Source: Sipunculus nudus (Eukaryota > Annelida > Sipuncula > Golfingiida > Sipunculidae). From it: a stretch of 64,000 nucleotides of DNA. Under the pieces are notes generated by a model, which saw only the letters and a program-made list of their open reading frames with translations, was not told where the DNA came from and ran no database searches. The position numbers and the translations under genes were made by a program. Shown here in pieces: positions 11,529-22,984 of the stretch. Positions within the stretch are counted from its first letter, which is position 1, and the number at the start of each line of letters is the position of its first letter. The stretch spans positions 43,291,695 to 43,355,694 of the forward strand of contig CM049316.1 of the NCBI GenBank assembly GCA_026874595.1. The letters are read 5' to 3'.

Positions 11529-12359
11529 TTAATCACTTGCTGGTAAGTCATGCAGGGTTTCACCATATCTTACTTTGTGAATGTGTCCTTGTAAATCTTT
11601 AACAAAAATCTTTCCTTCCCAAGTCCATGCTTCTCTTACCTTGGGGCTATTTTTTACTCTGTTATACAATTCATGCAGCTCTTTGCATAAATCATCTACC
11701 ATTACAATACCAGAACTTTTCAGTTTCTTTCTTTGCTTCATAACTGTTGTTTTTATATTATGTCTCACAAATCTGACCATGACTGCCCTGGGTCTATCAC
11801 TTTGTTGATTATTATTGCTCTTTCTAATTCGATAGGCACCTTCAATATCACTGGATTCTATCTCCATTCCCAACTTTTCTTTACATATTTTCTGAAAAGT
11901 TGAGACACAGTTTTCAGTCCCCCCTTCAGTTTGACCATTCTCTGGAATTCCAAAAATTCTTATATTTGACATTCTAGCATTTTGTTCGGTTTCAACTGTA
12001 CGCCTAACTGCCTCTCTGGCTTCGTAGTACATCAAGGTACTTTCTTGTTCTAATTCACCAATTTTCCCTGACATTTTTATTATTTCTGTTTTCAATTCTT
12101 TGTTTTTATTCTCAAGAGTAAACACCCGTGATTCCAACAACTGCACAGTTTTTTCATACCTTTCTGTGATCTTTCTGACTATTTCAGTCTCCAGATCATG
12201 CAGCATTTTCTTTAAAGTGTCTTCTGACACACCTGACATGTTTACGTTTGATTTATCTTTTTCTTTATTTTGTCGTTTCACTTTTTGCTGGGGTGTACCA
12301 GGAGAAGTTGAAGAGGAGCTTGAGAGAACAGATCTTTGTCTTTTGAATTTTCCACTCAT
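11529..12359 (-). CDS. LINE ORF1 protein, L1-type (276 aa, intact)
   Basis: The protein has a basic, serine-rich N-terminus (residues 1-40), a long coiled coil (about 47-118, with leucines in heptads such as LLESRVFTLENKNKELKTEI), an RRM-like domain opening with SNIRIFGIPE (131-140) and a basic C-terminal domain (about 206-276). This is the layout of L1 ORF1p, an RNA-binding, trimer-forming chaperone of the retrotransposon particle. There is no CCHC knuckle. The frame is unbroken although ORF2 of the same element is not. The ATG at 12359 is the first in frame after a stop and is followed by a basic peptide, as usual. Confidence 0.85.
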   Translation of the reverse strand: MSGKFKRQRSVLSSSSSTSPGTPQQKVKRQNKEKDKSNVNMSGVSEDTLKKMLHDLETEIVRKITERYEKTVQLLESRVFTLENKNKELKTEIIKMSGKIGELEQESTLMYYEAREAVRRTVETEQNARMSNIRIFGIPENGQTEGGTENCVSTFQKICKEKLGMEIESSDIEGAYRIRKSNNNQQSDRPRAVMVRFVRHNIKTTVMKQRKKLKSSGIVMVDDLCKELHELYNRVKNSPKVREAWTWEGKIFVKDLQGHIHKVRYGETLHDLPASD

Positions 12360-12827
12360 AACCTGGTATCAAAACATCATAAATCAGTCAAACTAAGTGA
12401 ACCTCTTCCCTGTACAGTGAATATTATTACATTTTACAACTGCCTGGCATTCAGACTAGCTTAACTACTCATTGTTACTGCCCGAGAAACAAATCTGAAC
12501 TCTCTGACCCGTATTGAGAGACCTGGTGCACATGGTCCACTGACCACACTGAAAGAACACTACTGGATTATGCAATAAACCCTTTAATTCCCCAGTGACA
12601 GTGGGTACCCTTTATAGTAAAACATTTTTTTTTAAATTAGCAAAATAATATAAAAATACTTCCCTTTTCGATAAAAAAAAACTGCAGAGCCCTATTCCCT
12701 GGGTGTTTATCTCAATGTGTACAATTTGCAGTCACAAAGCATGAGTATTTCTGTACAAATATGCGCCTCAATCAGGAGAGCACAAAAGTGTGTCCTCTCC
12801 CTTCAGTGCACCAAGTCCCTCTCTCGG

Positions 12828-12914
12828 GCAAGGTCAGCCAAAAGTTAAACTATCCGAGTTAACCGGTCCCCCCCCCCCCCTGTCTCGGACAGTTTAACTT
12901 TTGGCTGACCTTGC
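12828..12914. repeat. 31-bp inverted repeat with C-rich loop
   Basis: The arm at 12828-12858 (GCAAGGTCAGCCAAAAGTTA...) is the reverse complement of 12884-12914 with one mismatch in 31. The 25-nt loop carries an 11-13 base C-tract. Possible origins are a tiny MITE, a foldback scar or a cruciform-forming site. Confidence 0.9.
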
Positions 12915-12984
12915 ATTTCGACCATAGAGTTAAATTCACTGAGACACTATCTGATTGGCATGCCGTCAATTGTTCTCATCTTTG

Positions 12985-13009
12985 TGTGTGTGTATGTGTG
13001 TGTGTGTGG
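12985..13009. repeat. (GT)n microsatellite
   Basis: Short GT dinucleotide run with one A interruption. Confidence 0.9.
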
Positions 13010-13217
13010 TATATAAGATATGCATTAGCGCTTTTCAAGCAATGCCATTGTAAGTTTGAAATGATTATCTTATATTATTTACTTCTCAGGTGAGTGCTTG
13101 TAGTGCCAGGAGACGGATTTATTTTATGATGGTCTGGGTGACTGATTGCGATCATTTCAGGGGGATTCCCACAAGTGAGGAGTACGTTCAGGTTCTTTGA
13201 TTAGTTGTATACTTTAC

Positions 13218-14401
13218 ACAGAGGACACAAGATGCAGAACAAGAGGAAACAAGATGCTGAACAAGAAGACACCAGATGCTGGACAAGAAGACACAAGATG
13301 CTTGACAAGAAGACACAAGATGCTGAACAAGAAGACGCGAGGTGCTGGACAAGAAGACACAAGGTGCTGGACAAGAAGACACAAGATGCTGAACAAGAAG
13401 ACACAAGATTCTGGACAAGAAGACACCGAATTTTGAACAAGAGGACACAAGATGATGAACAAGAACACACAAGGTGATGGACAAGAAGACACAATGTGCT
13501 GGACAAGAAGACACAAGATGCTGGACAGGAAGACACAAGGTGCTGGACAAGAAGACACCAGATGCTGAACAAGAAGACACAAGATGCTGAACAAGAAGAC
13601 ACAAGATGCTGAACAAGAAGACACAAGGTGTTGGACAAGAAGACACAAGGTGCTGGACAAGAAGACACAAGATGCTGAACAAGAAGACACAAGATGCTGG
13701 ACAAGAAGACACCGAATGCTGAACAAGAAGACACAAGATGATGAACAAGAACACACAAGGTGTTGGACAAGAAGACACAATGTGCTGGACAAGAAGACAC
13801 AAGATGCTGGACAGGAAGACACAAGGTGCTGGACAAGAAGACACCAGATGCTGAACAAGAAGACACAAGGTGCGCGGCACAAAAAGACACAAGATGCTGA
13901 ACAAGAAGCCACAAGATTCTGGACAAGAAGACACAAGGTGTTGGACAAGAAGACACAAGGTGCTTGACAAGAAGACCCCAGATGCTGAACAAGAAGACAC
14001 AAGGTGCGGGACAAGAAGACACAAGATGCTGAACAAGAAGACACAAGATGCTGGAAAAGAAGACACTAGATGCTGGACAAGAAGACACAAGGTGCGGGAC
14101 AAGAAGCCACAAGATTCTGGACAAGAAGCCACAAGATGCTGGACAAAAAGACACAAGTAGTGGACAAGAAGCCACAAGATTCTGGACAAGAAGACACAAG
14201 ATGCTGGACAAGAAGACACCAAATGCTGGACAGGAAAACACAAGATGCTGGACAAGAAGACACCAGATGATGGGCAAAAAGACAGAAGATGCTGGAAAAG
14301 AAGACACAAGGTGCTGGACAAGAAGGCACCGGATGCTGAACAAGAAGTCACAAGGTGCAGGACAGAAGACACCAGATGCTGAACAAGAAGACACAAGATG
14401 C
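13218..14401. repeat. 22-bp minisatellite, about 54 copies
   Basis: The unit is GATGCTGRACAAGAAGACAC plus AA. Variants (GGTGCTGG, GATTCTGG, GATGATGA, CACCAGATG) are interspersed, and larger blocks look duplicated: GATGATGAACAAGAACACAC recurs at about 13450 and 13736, each in similar surroundings. Since 22 is not a multiple of 3 and the unit lacks stop codons in most frames, long frames run on both strands, up to 422 codons, with a 22-residue peptide period. These are products of the repeat and there is no evidence that they are genes. Confidence 0.95.
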
Positions 14402-14455
14402 TAAATTCTGAATGTAGAAGGAGCTGTAAATTAAGGACAGACGATAACGTTACCA

Positions 14456-14800
14456 TTTTAGCTCAGTTGACTGAAAGTCAGCTAGGGTAAAGCAAAGGCG
14501 CTTTGTCCGTCGTCCGTCCGGGCGTCCTTCCGTTCGTTAGCAGGGCACCAATCATAACTTCTTCTAATTAAACATCCTAGGAGGTCAATAAAGTCTCTTT
14601 GGAAACATGAAATTATGACACTGCGACCTATAACCTCCAAGCTATGGTGTTCGTTAGTCCCTCCAAGAGTAATTAATGCATTGATTGCATTGAATTATGC
14701 TTTGAATATTGACCTACTTGACTAGTTTTGTCAGTTCCCGAGTACTAGTGGCGCCACCTTTAGTTAATATCATTTTTCAATTTTTTTAAAAATTTTTACT
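14456..14800 (+). mobile_element. Head plus one monomer of the palindrome-tailed element family
   Basis: TTTTAGCTCAGTTGACTGAA followed by AGTCAGCT forms the family's head hairpin. It is followed by the GTCCGTCGTCCGTCC run and one monomer resembling the 337-bp unit of 60764-63508, including TAGTGGCGCCACCTTT near 14748. No tail is seen, so this copy is truncated. Confidence 0.75.
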
Positions 14801-15255
14801 TTCTATTTGACAATCATGTCATGTCAATCTGGTGTCCCGAAACCTGGTGTGTTTATTGATCATAAGCGGGTGGTCTATCGTAAATACCCTGGCTGCTTGT
14901 TTATCTGTTCGTCTGTCCCGTCCGTCCTCATATTCTTCCCTGGTGACATATGGATATCCATCACTTAAGCAATAACCCTGCTGATTTTGGGGTCTTGAGG
15001 ACAAAGGTCAAGGTCACATACATTTATGCCATACTATTCATCCCAAACCTTCCATCTTGCGCATATAGCTGACCTGCCAATAGAGGAAGAAACGAATAGA
15101 CCTTTTGCATTTCAGAAGCGACATCTACCGGGGAGATTTGACATGAATGGTTCGGGGTAGTACGCGTGTACTGCAGCCAAGGGCAGAAGCAGGTGTGTTT
15201 TGGTGCTTGTTGAATCACGGGCGAAATCAGTTTGTTTTGCCTTGACGGCACCGAA

Positions 15256-16218
15256 ATGGTAAGACATATGCCTTTATAGCTGTTTTCACGTTTCATTTTA
15301 TTTATAAATGCATTATGTTGTTAAATTATCTTTGCATGCCTATCACATCGATCAATCTGCTAGTGAATCTGCAAACAGCTGACAAGGTGTGTTTACGTGC
15401 ACAGGAGCACAGTACATAAATTGCAATAAAAATAATCACGTATTTATGGCCGCTCACGAAATATAATAAGTGTACAGACTCCTATAAAGACAGCATATTT
15501 TCTGCTTATGAGAGTAGAGTGTTGATAATGAAAAATAAAGATGTTTACAATCACGAAAGAGTCACAGACGGTATCTGTGTCGTTTGTGTGTGACGGAAGT
15601 TTAGAGACGCTGACGGGACCGCTCCTTTAACCTTTTTCTCTTTTGTTAACTGCCTGTAAACTGGTGTATGACTGTATGTGTACAGCAGAGTTCATTCTTA
15701 ATTGTAAAAATAACATGAACTTATTAAAAATGATATTTGGGAATTTGACAATCAGTTACTGGTGACATCCTCAATGTTAAAATGTAAATGCCCATTTGGA
15801 TATGTATGGTGTGTATGGGACAAGGTTGTTTAATATATAGCAACCATTAACCACTTGATTTTCAGTATCTCCGTCCTGTAAGAACAATTCAGACGTTATT
15901 GAAATTCATGGCCTATTATATTGTTTCATATGTCAGCATAAAGAGCACTGTTTTGCTTTGTTTCAGATTAATAATCCACCACAACCAAAGAAGGCTGTTG
16001 CTGTGTGCCATTGTGCAGCAAAACTGGATACGAGGTTGAGGGTTGTTCCATCATTCTTTCCCTGGAGGTCTGACAAGCCTGACATACTGCTTACTTATCT
16101 AAAGTTAAATACTGTAGAATTTGCGATTACCCAGTTAGAGGTCAAGGTAACTGACCCATTTGAAGCGATAAAGATTGACCAAGACCTTCCACCTTTCACA
16201 TATTGCGTACCTCTCTAA
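15256..16218 (+). CDS. Weak two-exon gene candidate (84 aa)
   Basis: An ATG at 15256 is directly followed by a donor (GTAAGA at 15259). A good acceptor (TTTGTTTCAG) ends at 15966 and would join in phase 0 to a frame reading INNPPQPKKAVAVCHCAAKL and ending at 16218. No domain is recognised. The last third of the frame lies in a degenerate tandem repeat that continues to about 16830, which argues against a real gene. The splice sites are the only support. Confidence 0.15.
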
Positions 16219-16830
16219 ATTGCTTTTGGACACATTTTAAGCCAAAGTTTACATCCCTTTCCTCCATCTTTTACATATGGCTTCCCTACAATAGGAGGAG
16301 ATTACTTTTAACACAACCCACATCTTGAAAAAAAGCATGTGGACGCATTTTAAGCAGTATGCATCCCGAACATTTGATCTTTCACTTATGGATCACCTAA
16401 CATTAGGGGAAGAACAGTATTGATTTTGACATCACAAGTTCTAAGGTCAAGGTCACAGGACCATCCTGCTGATGCATATGCTGACTAGGCTTACAGATTA
16501 ATACATCAAATGTAATTATGCCTCTGTTGCTTTGGATGCTCCACTACTATATCTTATATACACAATTAGCACTTGTTCAAACCTTAACATCATTGTTTGG
16601 TGGATTAAATATTGCTTTGAGTCAGTTTCATCTGTCTCTGTATCCTTTATTATATTTTTAAGTATCATTAGCACACACTGGACGTTTATGGTCCTTCCTG
16701 ACATGTCAGTCTTCTGTAGTTATGTCAAGAATGGGTCGCTGAATTGTAATGAAAATCAGAATGGTGTAAGGTCAAGGAAAATAAATTCTCATTCTTAGGT
16801 CACAAGTTCAAGGGTCAAGGTTACAGGACC
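16130..16830. repeat. Degenerate repeats with GGTCAAGGTCACAGG motifs
   Basis: AGGTCAAGGT(AA/CA)C motifs recur at about 16140, 16443 and 16805. A TTTCACATATTG/TTTTACATATGG/TTTCACTTATGG block recurs near 16195, 16270 and 16380. The spacing is irregular. Confidence 0.5.
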
Positions 16831-17935
16831 CACATTTTGGAAAAAGCTTTTAAAAGATATCACTAGAGACAAATTCATCTGACCCCCGAAGCCCATGGAT
16901 TCCTAGTTTAAACTGGGTTTTGCATAATAATAAACCTGACCTGGAAGGAAGCCGTATTCATAGGAATACTTAGCGTATATTAGCAGGTAGAAAAATTGTA
17001 ATAATGATACCGAAGTCGCAATTGGTTCGAATTGTCTACCTTTTTTATGATTGTTGGTCTTAATTATTTCAAATTATGCAGTTTAATCATCATGTATATT
17101 ACTTAGCATTTTGAATGTGGCCTTCAATTTGACACAGTAAATTTAGCAATGACTTACTCCTCAGCACGCTTCAACTAAAGAGCTCTTTAAGAGTCGCGCA
17201 AATACATGAAGTGCCACTTAAATATTTACTTAAAGAAGTGCTCCCTAGTTTCCTCTTACCAGATCAGATCAGCTCTTATATAAGACATGGCAAAGCGATC
17301 GCTAAATGACGTAAAACCAATAGTAAAATGATAACCAGGGTACACGGAAAGGCTGGTGTTCCACTCATCCCAGCACATATGTGAGCCCATCAATCCCAAA
17401 TACGCACATTCTGCATTCACAGCTGACTGTCATGTACTGATCATACTGAACAGAGGCGCCTAATAATGTTAATCAATGATCCTTTAATATAGCTGACTGT
17501 AATATCCATAATTTCTTTGTTTGGGATACTCAAAATTGACATCAGTATTCCATATCACGTGTACTTCACTCTTCTATTTTTAGTAACAACAGCATTATTG
17601 TCAATTTTGGACAAAATATTTTATTCATAAAAGCAAGTTACAAAATAATTTACATGCAATCTCTTTCGAGATAATGTTATTAAGTACACAATGCATCAAA
17701 CGCACTTCGTGTATACTAATATGTCAAGATGAACGCATCATTTTCTCAATGAAAACGGTTTCCAAATGATATAAGGAAATCAGCAAAAGTCACACAATAG
17801 CATATTCAAATATGTAATGTAATATATGTAATAATACAAAGCTATTATTTTCAACAATGATAATAGGTTCTACAATATGCAAATATCACACAACAACAAA
17901 TTCAAATATATGTAATATATGTAATTAATATATGT
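16831..17935. other. Spacer, nothing recognised
   Basis: AT-rich sequence with TATGTAATATATGTAATAA-type short repeats near 17810-17940. No gene is seen. Confidence 0.4.
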
Positions 17936-17949
17936 AATAAAATGCTAAC

Positions 17950-18945
17950 ATTTCAGCCATGGTAACAGGTACAACTATAGGTTTCTACACGATCCCAGTA
18001 AATATACAACTATTGAAGTGCAGTATATGATTTATATAATTTTACAAAACCTTATACCACAACCAATTGAAAGGCTTTATACCTACTTACAAAGCAGATA
18101 TGTCATGTGATACTTTGCGTGTCTGAATCTCATTTATGAAAATGGTCTTGATTAGTAACACATACAGTATTGTCCTGCTGTTTAAATTCAATCAATACAC
18201 AAATTCATTTTATCAACGTCTATTAATTCCAGCTCTATGTTATGGCATGTTTGTACTCTCCTTAAAACTGTATTTGGTTTTTATTTACCTGTTACTACCT
18301 GAGCTCAAGTCAATAAATTTAAATACACAGTGTGTTCATCGACTGAGCGTTTACACAAGAGTAAATTACGGAGAAAAAAAGTGGCCGACCAATCGTGAAC
18401 GCAGGATTACGACCAACATGGCGGTGAAGAAAGCCGGATATTCATTTGAGTGATAAATAATTTATTAATGATTTAGATGCTATTGTTTATATATATAATA
18501 TATTAAGCTTACATTTTCAACAATGATAATACGTACAACAATGGGTTTCGATATTATCCGAGTAAATATGCAACCAGTACACAGCAGTTTATCATAATCT
18601 ACAACTTTACAAAACATTACACTACTATCCACTGTACCATTGTAAGACGTTCTACTTACACATAAAGCTGATACAACATCTTGTAACAATATGGTTGTCT
18701 AAATCTCATTTATTAATATTTTCTTGATTATAAGTACAGACAAAAATTGTCCTGCCCACTGATTTAGGTCAATACACAAATTAATTTTTCAGCGTCCTTT
18801 CGTTTCTGCCTCATGGAATTTCACGTTCGTTTCCTCCTTAAAACTATATTACGGTTTTATTTACCTGGAATTACCTGTGGCTCAACTTCATTAATATACA
18901 TGATATAATTAATCAATTGATATACACAGTGTGCTCATCGAAAGT
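17950..18945. repeat. Diverged direct duplication, two copies of about 0.4 kb
   Basis: 17950-18350 and 18520-18945 share ordered blocks: a GGTACAAC/CGTACAAC start, GTAAATAT(A/G)CAAC, TCTAAATCTCATTTAT/TCTGAATCTCATTTAT, TCAATACACAAATT, CCTTAAAACT and CACAGTGTG(T/C)TCATCGA. The offset is about 570-590 bp. Copies are clearly diverged, so the event is old. The frames at 18136-18453 and 18480-18689 lie inside and look spurious. Confidence 0.75.
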
Positions 18946-18989
18946 TTCAAGTCATACTTTTATACAAAGACAAATTTCAATACAAAAGA

Positions 18990-19975
18990 TATATATATAT
19001 ATACGGACACTGCTCGACTAGATGTCATCTAACGGGTGAGTAACCCAAGTGTCCGGTTTTACTGTTATAGTTTACTGAAATGAATGTATATCAATGGAGG
19101 ACGTGGCTGCCAAAAACGAGAAAAATAACTGTTTCTCTAACCCCTTGCCTGATTTCATTTGTCTCACGTACAACGAAGTTTCGGCAAGTTTGGTGGGGAT
19201 AACGGTCTACAGTGTCAGATCTTACTCAAAGCCAGCGAGCAAAGAAAGGAATCCGAAAATCTACCCGATCGTATATAATAAGTTGTCGTGCAGCTATAGA
19301 GACCCCATCCACCGGTATGTCCCCTATTACTAATTGACAGCAGGGACCCTGAGGTATCCTTTGACATGTTTTGGATAAAAAAAAGAAGCACTCATAGAGT
19401 GCATACCTCCGCCAACACCTGCAACCGCTGCCAGACCCGAGTCTAAATATAATCAACCCCTATCCCGACCTTCCACATTCACGTACGCCATGTCGTTGCC
19501 TTTATACTTAAGGCATAATGTGTAATGAAACAGTATTTTCAATGTGATGGATCGTGCGGATATTATTCAATCATGCAGATGCAAATTATTTTGTTACATC
19601 TGGCCAACGATCTTACACATTCTATTATTAACGCCCAAGGATGGTATACTTATGCTCTCTGTTGTATGGTCAGCCATTTATGTGACATATCAATGCAGGA
19701 ACATCTGACGATGCATTAGTGAATCGTTGCAGCCCTACTCATTATAGCCTATGAATGTTAATGGTATCTTCCTTGTCCGCTGAATGTCTCAAAATGTTCT
19801 CAATAAATTTTTAATGAACCTTTGACAAGGAGGGGGAAGACGGGTTTAAGTTTTGGAGCAGATTGATTAATTTTTTAGATAGCTTATATGGAAATACGGA
19901 TCTGGATCCAGATCAGCGTGTTAACATCACCGATAATCTGTCACCCATTACCCACCCACAACATTTCATCATAAA
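18990..19975. other. Spacer with a short (TA)n run and no supported gene
   Basis: A 79-codon frame at 19094-19333 has no recognisable domain. A block near 19385-19430 (GCACTCATAGAGTGCATACC) looks like a dispersed repeat fragment. Nothing else is recognised. Confidence 0.35.
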
Positions 19976-19979
19976 ACAT

Positions 19980-22320
19980 TGCCCCATCACATAATCTCCT
20001 GCCTCATTTGTTCGCGGAGGTTCAAAATGGCTGCCCTATCGTTAATCTAAGATTGCTGACAATATGGCGGCCCAGAAAGAACTTTTATTTTAAAAGGGAC
20101 AGGTATGAGATAGGTCTTCATAATAACCTTACTTCAGCTGGCAGATGCAGGTATCAGGAGTCCTCTGACTATGTTTTACAATTCCGCTTAAAAGGCATAC
20201 TTAAACTCCAAAATGGCTGCCAATATGGTCACAAAAACGGCGGATATGCCAATCATTTGTTGTAGTGGTGTATTATCACCTGTAAATATTTTTCACAGAT
20301 GCTACTTTACCGGACTATTGTGTACCCGCCCCCGCCCCTCCCCCTCCCCAACCGGTGACAGAACGAAACCAAACTTTTGGTGGCTTCCAAAAATGTCTCA
20401 CAATCCATTTTGAATATCAACAGAAAAAAAACTAGGGACCCATGGGTCTCGACGCTTAGCTGAATTTGATTGTAAAGATATTTATAAGCTTTTTCAAAAT
20501 GTGGTTCCTTTGACCTAATCAATAACCATGTGACCACAAATTTGAGAAGTTACTTTCATTTAACGATCTTAACAATCTTTGAAAATGTGATGTTGACCGT
20601 GGACCAGGACACCTCAGAAAGTACAGATTTCTTCCACATTGGACAGGTAAGCCATGTGTGAAAGATGGAAAGTTTGGGATGAAAAGTTGGCTCATACATA
20701 AGACAAGATTGAAATCCATATCAATCCGACCTGAAGTTATTATTAGGAAACAAATAATTTGTGTATGGAGGGATAGACAGCCAGGCAAACAGACGTGGCG
20801 ATGTTCAAGTTAACGAGATATGGCCGTAATATTGGCTTTCAACTGTAGCGCCGTCTTAATGTTCACTGCTTAAATACTGGCATGGGTGCACACAACAGAA
20901 AAATGATTGATTATATAAATCTGCCTCAAATCAAATTGCATGGCATATACTATGACCTTTCCTTTTCATATCATTGTTGACGGTACGATGGACAACGGAC
21001 GACGGATGATGCCAAACCATCGCATAAGCTCACAAGTTAGTTAAAATATGTGGTGCCACCAGTCTTCAGGGACTGAAGAAACTAATTATGATCAATAAAT
21101 GCATCACTAGATAACATTACATCTTAATACTGACATTGCTTTGATTTGAAGGAACTAGTCATGTTCATTAAACATACCTGGTTTGAGGACACCAGGTGAA
21201 ATCACAGCTGAGAAACTGGCATGATTGCTGTCATTTGAAAGTCTCAAAAATAGCAAAAATCATTAAAACACAGAAAAAATGCAGGTGGCGCCACCATTTT
21301 TCCGAAACTGACAAAATTAGTCATGGTCAATATTCAAGGCAATATTTATGGCAATCCATGCATTAATTATCATGATACTGGAGGTTTTGTATCAGTTTTT
21401 TTTTATTCTTCAGGGGGTACTTACAAGCCCCATAGCTGCGAGAATATAGGTCGCACTGACCTTATTCCAGGTTTCCAAGGAGATTTTTTATTGACCTTCC
21501 TGGATATTCACTAAGAAGTTTCTAGGTCCAGGGGTTACGATTTATACCCTGCTAACGGACACCCGGACGGACGACGGACAAAGCGCCATTCCTATATCTC
21601 AGTTGACCTTCAGTCAGCTGAGCTGAAAAAACGGTGGGCCCAGCATGTAAACACAAAGTGGCCGCCCAGGGCCTCAGGGCGAAGAGGTCATATATAAATG
21701 AGAGTCATTTATAATAAGTGTTATAACAGCGAGATAGGGTTATCAGGATGAATTTTAGACCGGATTCTTTTACATTTATATTTTAACTGCGTGTTAAATG
21801 TCCAAAATGTCAGCTGAAATGGCCATAAAAAGCGAAAAATCTCAATCTTCCATTAAATGAGAACTCATTTCGATGCTGTGTTATTGGACCATTGAGTGCA
21901 GCCCTCCCCTAAGTTGCAGAAAGAAATAATTTTCTTTTGTTTCCCAATGCGTCTCTTAAACCCAATTTGGACATTCACGGAATAAAAAAAAAGTGGTCGC
22001 ACCATATAAAATCAAAAGGTGGCGTCCAGTATGGGCGCACATTAAAACTATTTCTTCAAAAGGTTAAACGTAACAGGTACTCTTTTACAAAAGCGTTGTT
22101 TTATCCGTTTTAATCCGGAGATCTCTCATTTATTAGTTAAGTTGTAAAGCATACCTAAAAGTTAGAAATAGCTGTTAATATGGCCGCAAAAAGAATAAAT
22201 TCACTTAAATTTAGACATATGAACGTCACTTTCATATATGCTACTACACTTCACCATATTGGGTCTTTTTGTAAAAACACCATGTGTAAGCAACTTCTTT
22301 TTTTAATTTGCAGTAAAAAT
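19980..22320. repeat. Array of units containing ATGGC(C/G)GC, split by a mobile element
   Basis: AAAATGGCTGCC, AATATGGCGGCC and AATATGGCCGCAAAAAG recur at about 20026, 20063, 20209 and 22178. Related flanks (TTAAAAGGCATACTTAAA, GTAAAGCATACCTAAAAG) mark diverged units near 20120-20240, 21720-21840 and 22080-22200. The element at 20431-21631 sits between them. Confidence 0.5.
20431..21631 (-). mobile_element. Full-length palindrome-tailed element, minus orientation
   Basis: The head is at the right end (reverse complement TTTTTTCAGCTCAGCTGACT at about 21612-21631), followed on the minus strand by a GTCCGTCC-rich run. The tail is at the left end: GGGACCCATGGGTC, then CGACGCTTAGCTGA, at 20435-20462. 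In between are minus-strand monomers with GTGGTGCCACCAG (about 21051) and GGTGGCGCCACC (about 21284). There is no coding capacity, so it is non-autonomous. Confidence 0.75.
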
Positions 22321-22329
22321 TTGCCCCAT

Positions 22330-22984
22330 TTGAAATAATAAACAAATAAATCGTTTTGTTAGGATGTGCTTTTAGTTGCTAACAGTTGTTATATTATCAT
22401 ATTGTTACCTGCTGATATGTAATATTTTTACCGAAAAGTTAATTGAAAGAAAAGGCATAATATTCGCCCTCACGCACTGATTTGTGAAGATTTAGATGCC
22501 ATCTATTTCAGTTTGCCTGTCTTTGAATTAGTAATTCTTATCTGTCACCTAAAGAGCTAATGTTGCTAGTTTATGGTCTAAGAGTCATCTTGTTCACACT
22601 AACACAACCATTAGTCCAGTAATGTATCTCTTAAAAAGGCCACTTTGTTTTAAGTATGCCTTTTATCTTTAAATGTAAAATATAGTTAAAAGGCCACCTC
22701 ATATATATATATATATATATATACATATATACATATCTGTAGTTCTAAACCGTCATTTTGTCTGTCATCTCGGGTTTTACTTCTTTATTCTGTTAACATC
22801 TAAAACGTGCTAAAGAAAAGTATAGGATACTAAAACAGTTCCTAGAACTAGAAATTTCGTTTAGTCCTTGCGGTGCAAAGATTCTCCTAATCTCCTCAAC
22901 TGATCTTAAATATTAAAAAAAAATATTAAAGTATAGAAATGGGTCCAAGTAAAACACTAAGGAGACTGACTAGATTTAGGTGTC
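22330..22984. other. 3' flank of the receptor gene with (TA)n at 22701-22735
   Basis: This is downstream of the receptor stop codon (minus strand) and should include its 3' UTR. No convincing AATAAA signal is singled out. A perfect (TA)n run lies at 22701-22735. Confidence 0.4.

Larger units (their letters stand above)
7212..12600 (-). mobile_element. Decayed L1/Tx1-like non-LTR retrotransposon
   Basis: The order on the minus strand is that of an L1-type LINE: ORF1 (12359-11529), then an ORF2 with apurinic endonuclease, linker, reverse transcriptase and C-terminal zinc region (11318-7723), then a 3' UTR ending in an A-tract (T-run at 7216-7225 on the plus strand). ORF1 is open but ORF2 is broken several times, so the copy cannot act on its own. 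The 5' limit is uncertain; the 5' UTR probably lies in 12360-12600. I found no target-site duplication. The three-part ORF1 favours the L1/Tx1 group over CR1 or RTE. Confidence 0.85.

Noticed and set aside
13218-14401. CRISPR-like regular short repeats
   Set aside because: Units are contiguous without unique spacers, and the genome is eukaryotic; this is a minisatellite.
13188-14456. Long frames (422, 397, 276 codons) on the minus strand and several on the plus strand
   Set aside because: They lie in the 22-bp minisatellite, which is open in nearly all frames; the peptides only repeat a 22-residue pattern.
19094-19333. 79-codon plus-strand frame
   Set aside because: No domain and no supporting signals; left in the spacer note.
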